NCBI GenBank assembly: GCA_003448025.1
Contig: DLXL01000261.1
Span: 10,702-17,333, forward strand
Direction: 5' to 3'
DNA from: Saprospirales bacterium
GTDB taxonomy: Bacteria; Bacteroidota; Bacteroidia; Chitinophagales; Saprospiraceae
DNA: 6,632 nt
The position numbers and the translations under genes were made by a program. The notes beneath the pieces are model-generated. The model made no database searches. It saw only the letters and a list, made by a program, of their open reading frames with translations, and was not told the DNA's origin. Within the stretch, counting starts at the first letter, position 1, and every line of letters begins with the position of its first letter. Below are positions 4,621 through 6,632 of the stretch, in pieces.

Positions 4621-5991
4621 ATGAACTTAAAACTTGGATTTATACCCTTTTTGCTTTTGCCTTTGAGCTTGTTGGCTCAAAATGATAAGGCGATTATTGA
4701 CCGGGTTGTGGCTACCGTAGGTGGCGAAATTATTCTCCTTAGCGAAGTGCAGGAGCAATACAGTTTTGCCAAAAAAGATCAGCCGGATCTTCCTCCGGAT
4801 TATCAATGCATGGTTTTACAAAACCTGATTGTGCAAAAATTACTGGTCAATCAGGCTAAACTCGACTCCATTGAGGTGAAAGATGAGGAAGTTGAAATCC
4901 AGATTGATTCACGTATCGATCGCCTTCGTGCATATTTCAATCAGGATGATAAAGCCATTGAAGAATTTTACGGCCAAAGCGTAGACGAAATGAAAGCTAT
5001 GTTGAGTACGGATATGCGCAACCAGCTTCTGGCTGAACGGATGCAAAGTAAAGTGACTGAAAAGGCTACCATTACCCCACTTGAGGTTCAACGATTTTTT
5101 AGCAACATACCTAAGGATTCCCTTCCCTACTTCAACTCTGAAGTAGAGATCCGGGAAATTGTATATAAACCAAAAGTGAGCCCGGAAGAACGCCAAAAAG
5201 CATTGACACGTTTGGAGGATATCCGCAAACGGATTTTGGAAAAAGGTGAAGACTTTGCTGAACTGGCAAAAAAATTCAGTGATGACCTGGGAAGTGGTGC
5301 ACAAGGCGGTGATTTAGGGTTTCAAAAGCGCGGCACGTTTGTGACCGAATTTGAAGCAATGGCCTATAAACTGGATGCCAATCAGATCAGTCCGGTAATT
5401 GAAACAGAGTTCGGCTTCCATATCATACAACTGTTGGAAAGACGAGGCAACCTCATCCATTGCCGGCACATCCTGCTCAAACCGGAAATCACAGATACAG
5501 ATCTGGAAAATGCTAAAAACAGTCTGGATTCCCTGAGACAGCAAATTATAGATGGGAAAATGACCTTCACCGAAGCAGTAAAACGCTTTGGCGACAAAAA
5601 TCAGCAGAGTTACAACAACGACGGCCGGGTAGCCAATCCGCGGTCAGGGAATACTTTTTTTGAAATTTCTGATCTCGAAACCAGCGTATTCTTTGCTATT
5701 GACGGTTTGAATGAAGGGGATATTGCTCACTCAATCCAGCTCAAAGGCCAGGATGGCAGCGATCTGTTTCGACTGGTGCAATTGGTAAGCCGATCCAAAC
5801 CCCATAAGGCAGATCTGAAATTGGATTACGGAAAAATCCAGTCTGCCGCGCTTGAACAAAAGAAAGGTGATTACACGGAAAAGTGGGTGCTTGAAAAACT
5901 CAACACAACCTATCTGGGTATTGGCGACCTTTTTCAGGGATGTCCCAACCTGCAGGAAATGATTGGTATTTCCGCAGCCCGTAAACCTTGA
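4621..5991 (+). CDS. surA: SurA-type periplasmic chaperone / peptidylprolyl isomerase
   Basis: 456 residues, close to E. coli SurA (428). It escorts unfolded outer-membrane proteins through the periplasm to the BAM complex. A signal peptide spans residues 1 to about 19 (hydrophobic 5-18, probable cleavage at SLLA-QND). The SurA N-terminal chaperone domain covers about 22-170 (IIDRVVATVGGEIILLSEV at the start). Parvulin domain 1 covers about 174-275, with the hallmark QGGDLGF (228-234), a following TEFEAMAY and FGFHII (H267), but Glu179 replaces the usual first histidine. Parvulin domain 2 covers about 279-390 and keeps the first histidine (HCRHILLKP, H283). It lacks GGDLG and has Arg384 in place of the last histidine. 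The C-terminal tail (391-456) completes the chaperone fold. The gene is 12 bp after the lipoprotein gene and 71 bp before bamA, which fits a shared outer-membrane biogenesis operon. Confidence 0.92.
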   Translation: MNLKLGFIPFLLLPLSLLAQNDKAIIDRVVATVGGEIILLSEVQEQYSFAKKDQPDLPPDYQCMVLQNLIVQKLLVNQAKLDSIEVKDEEVEIQIDSRIDRLRAYFNQDDKAIEEFYGQSVDEMKAMLSTDMRNQLLAERMQSKVTEKATITPLEVQRFFSNIPKDSLPYFNSEVEIREIVYKPKVSPEERQKALTRLEDIRKRILEKGEDFAELAKKFSDDLGSGAQGGDLGFQKRGTFVTEFEAMAYKLDANQISPVIETEFGFHIIQLLERRGNLIHCRHILLKPEITDTDLENAKNSLDSLRQQIIDGKMTFTEAVKRFGDKNQQSYNNDGRVANPRSGNTFFEISDLETSVFFAIDGLNEGDIAHSIQLKGQDGSDLFRLVQLVSRSKPHKADLKLDYGKIQSAALEQKKGDYTEKWVLEKLNTTYLGIGDLFQGCPNLQEMIGISAARKP

Positions 5992-6062
5992 CATCGAAAG
6001 CCTTTCCCCCTTTAACCTTAAGGATTTCAGCACTTTCTATCAGTGCCCAATACACTTTGAAC

Positions 6063-6632
6063 ATGAATTTTTTGTCCAATATAAGCCCCTTCACGGTCCA
6101 TACGTGCCAACACGCACTTAAAGCTGCCTTCTTTGCAGCCGGCATAATGCTGGCAGCAGAAACTGTACACGCGCAGCAACCGGACTCCCTTTTGCCCACA
6201 CTTGATTACACCCAGCAAAAGGATTATGAAATTGGTGGTGTCCGGGTAACAGGCATTCAATATGCAGACGCGAATACCCTTATTTCCCTGTCTGGTTTAA
6301 GGGTTGGTAAAAAAGTGCGCGTTCCCGGGACCGACTTTGCCAATGCCGTGCGCACGCTTTGGGGACTTAAATTGTTTACAGATGTCAAAATCATTCAAGA
6401 ACGCACGGTTGGTGACAAGATTTTCCTGGAAATTGCGGTTAAGGAATTGCCACGCTACACTAAACACTCCTTTGTTGGGGTAAAAAAGAGCAAACACGAT
6501 GATTTGAATGAGATCATCAACAAGTTCCTGCAAAAAGGCGCCATTCTCACCGATAATGTGCGGGCACCCTTGATCAGTGAAATAGAAGAATCCTACATAG
6601 AAAGGGGATACATGAATGCCCGTGTCAAAATA
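6063..6632 (+). CDS. bamA: BamA outer-membrane assembly factor, 5' part
   Basis: 190 codons are open from the ATG at 6063 to the window edge; the gene continues beyond it. BamA is the outer-membrane insertase that folds beta-barrel proteins delivered by SurA. A signal peptide spans residues 1 to about 37 (hydrophobic 19-32, cleavage at VHA-QQ). The first POTRA domain covers about 55-131: YEIGGVRVTGIQYAD, LISLSGLRVGKKV, the FANAVRTLWGLKLFTDVKI helix-strand and KIFLEIAVKELPRY. POTRA 2 starts at about 133 (KHSFVGVKKSKHDDL) and reaches SEIEESYIERGYMNARVKI at the edge. The wording 'YEIGG...LSLSGL...VPG' is typical of Bacteroidota BamA. The missing part should hold the remaining POTRA domains and the 16-strand barrel. 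No clear Shine-Dalgarno sequence is present. Other Omp85-family proteins are possible but less likely given surA upstream. Confidence 0.9.
   Translation, partial: MNFLSNISPFTVHTCQHALKAAFFAAGIMLAAETVHAQQPDSLLPTLDYTQQKDYEIGGVRVTGIQYADANTLISLSGLRVGKKVRVPGTDFANAVRTLWGLKLFTDVKIIQERTVGDKIFLEIAVKELPRYTKHSFVGVKKSKHDDLNEIINKFLQKGAILTDNVRAPLISEIEESYIERGYMNARVKI

Noticed and set aside
4909..5304. 131-codon minus-strand frame inside surA
   Set aside because: It is fully antisense to a well-supported surA reading frame and has no recognisable domain.
6030..6046. Small hairpin (GCACT/AGTGC) between surA and bamA
   Set aside because: The stem is only 5 bp and is not followed by a T-run, so neither a terminator nor a regulatory hairpin can be supported.

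Overview
The window looks chromosomal and comes from a Bacteroidota genome, most likely a Saprospiria/Lewinella-like relative (the lineage is an inference). Evidence: TAnnTTTG-type -7 promoter boxes (TACCTTTG at 3701, TATTTTTG on the minus strand at 1271), weak or absent Shine-Dalgarno sequences, a SurA whose second parvulin domain is degenerate, a BamA with the Bacteroidota-style first POTRA domain, and an ECF sigma factor paired with an 'anti-sigma-like domain + membrane helix + beta-barrel-like domain' protein.

Layout. Positions 1-252 carry no convincing gene. They hold a strong stem-loop (4-33) that folds best in minus-strand RNA, probably the terminator of the first gene. Positions 253-1194 (minus) encode a membrane-anchored GH73-type glucosaminidase. 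Its promoter lies at 1271-1300 and is overlapped by an 11-bp inverted repeat and a 13-bp palindrome. Positions 1195-1700 form a long divergent control region with a second copy of the 13-bp palindrome and a 3 x 16-bp tandem repeat. Positions 1701-2267 (plus) encode an ECF-like sigma factor. It is followed after 43 bp by a 443-residue hybrid protein (2311-3642): a cytoplasmic domain made of two repeated modules, one membrane helix, a low-complexity periplasmic linker and a C-terminal beta-barrel-like domain. A -7 promoter box (3701-3708) starts a new unit: a lipoprotein with a SurA-like N-terminal domain and a vestigial parvulin domain (3733-4608), surA (4621-5991) and the 5' part of bamA (6063 to the window edge).

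How it fits together. Every gene concerns the cell envelope: peptidoglycan cleavage, sigma-factor signalling tied to a beta-barrel-like protein, periplasmic escort of unfolded outer-membrane proteins, and the BAM insertase. The most interesting inference is that the sigma factor and the hybrid form a one-protein envelope-sensing circuit, in which the state of the barrel-like domain could be read by the fused cytoplasmic domain. Its position next to surA and bamA makes outer-membrane protein folding a reasonable candidate signal, but nothing in the sequence proves it. Several open reading frames can be extended upstream to TTG codons. I rejected those starts in favour of ATG codons that lie downstream of the promoter boxes or at the start of conserved sequence.
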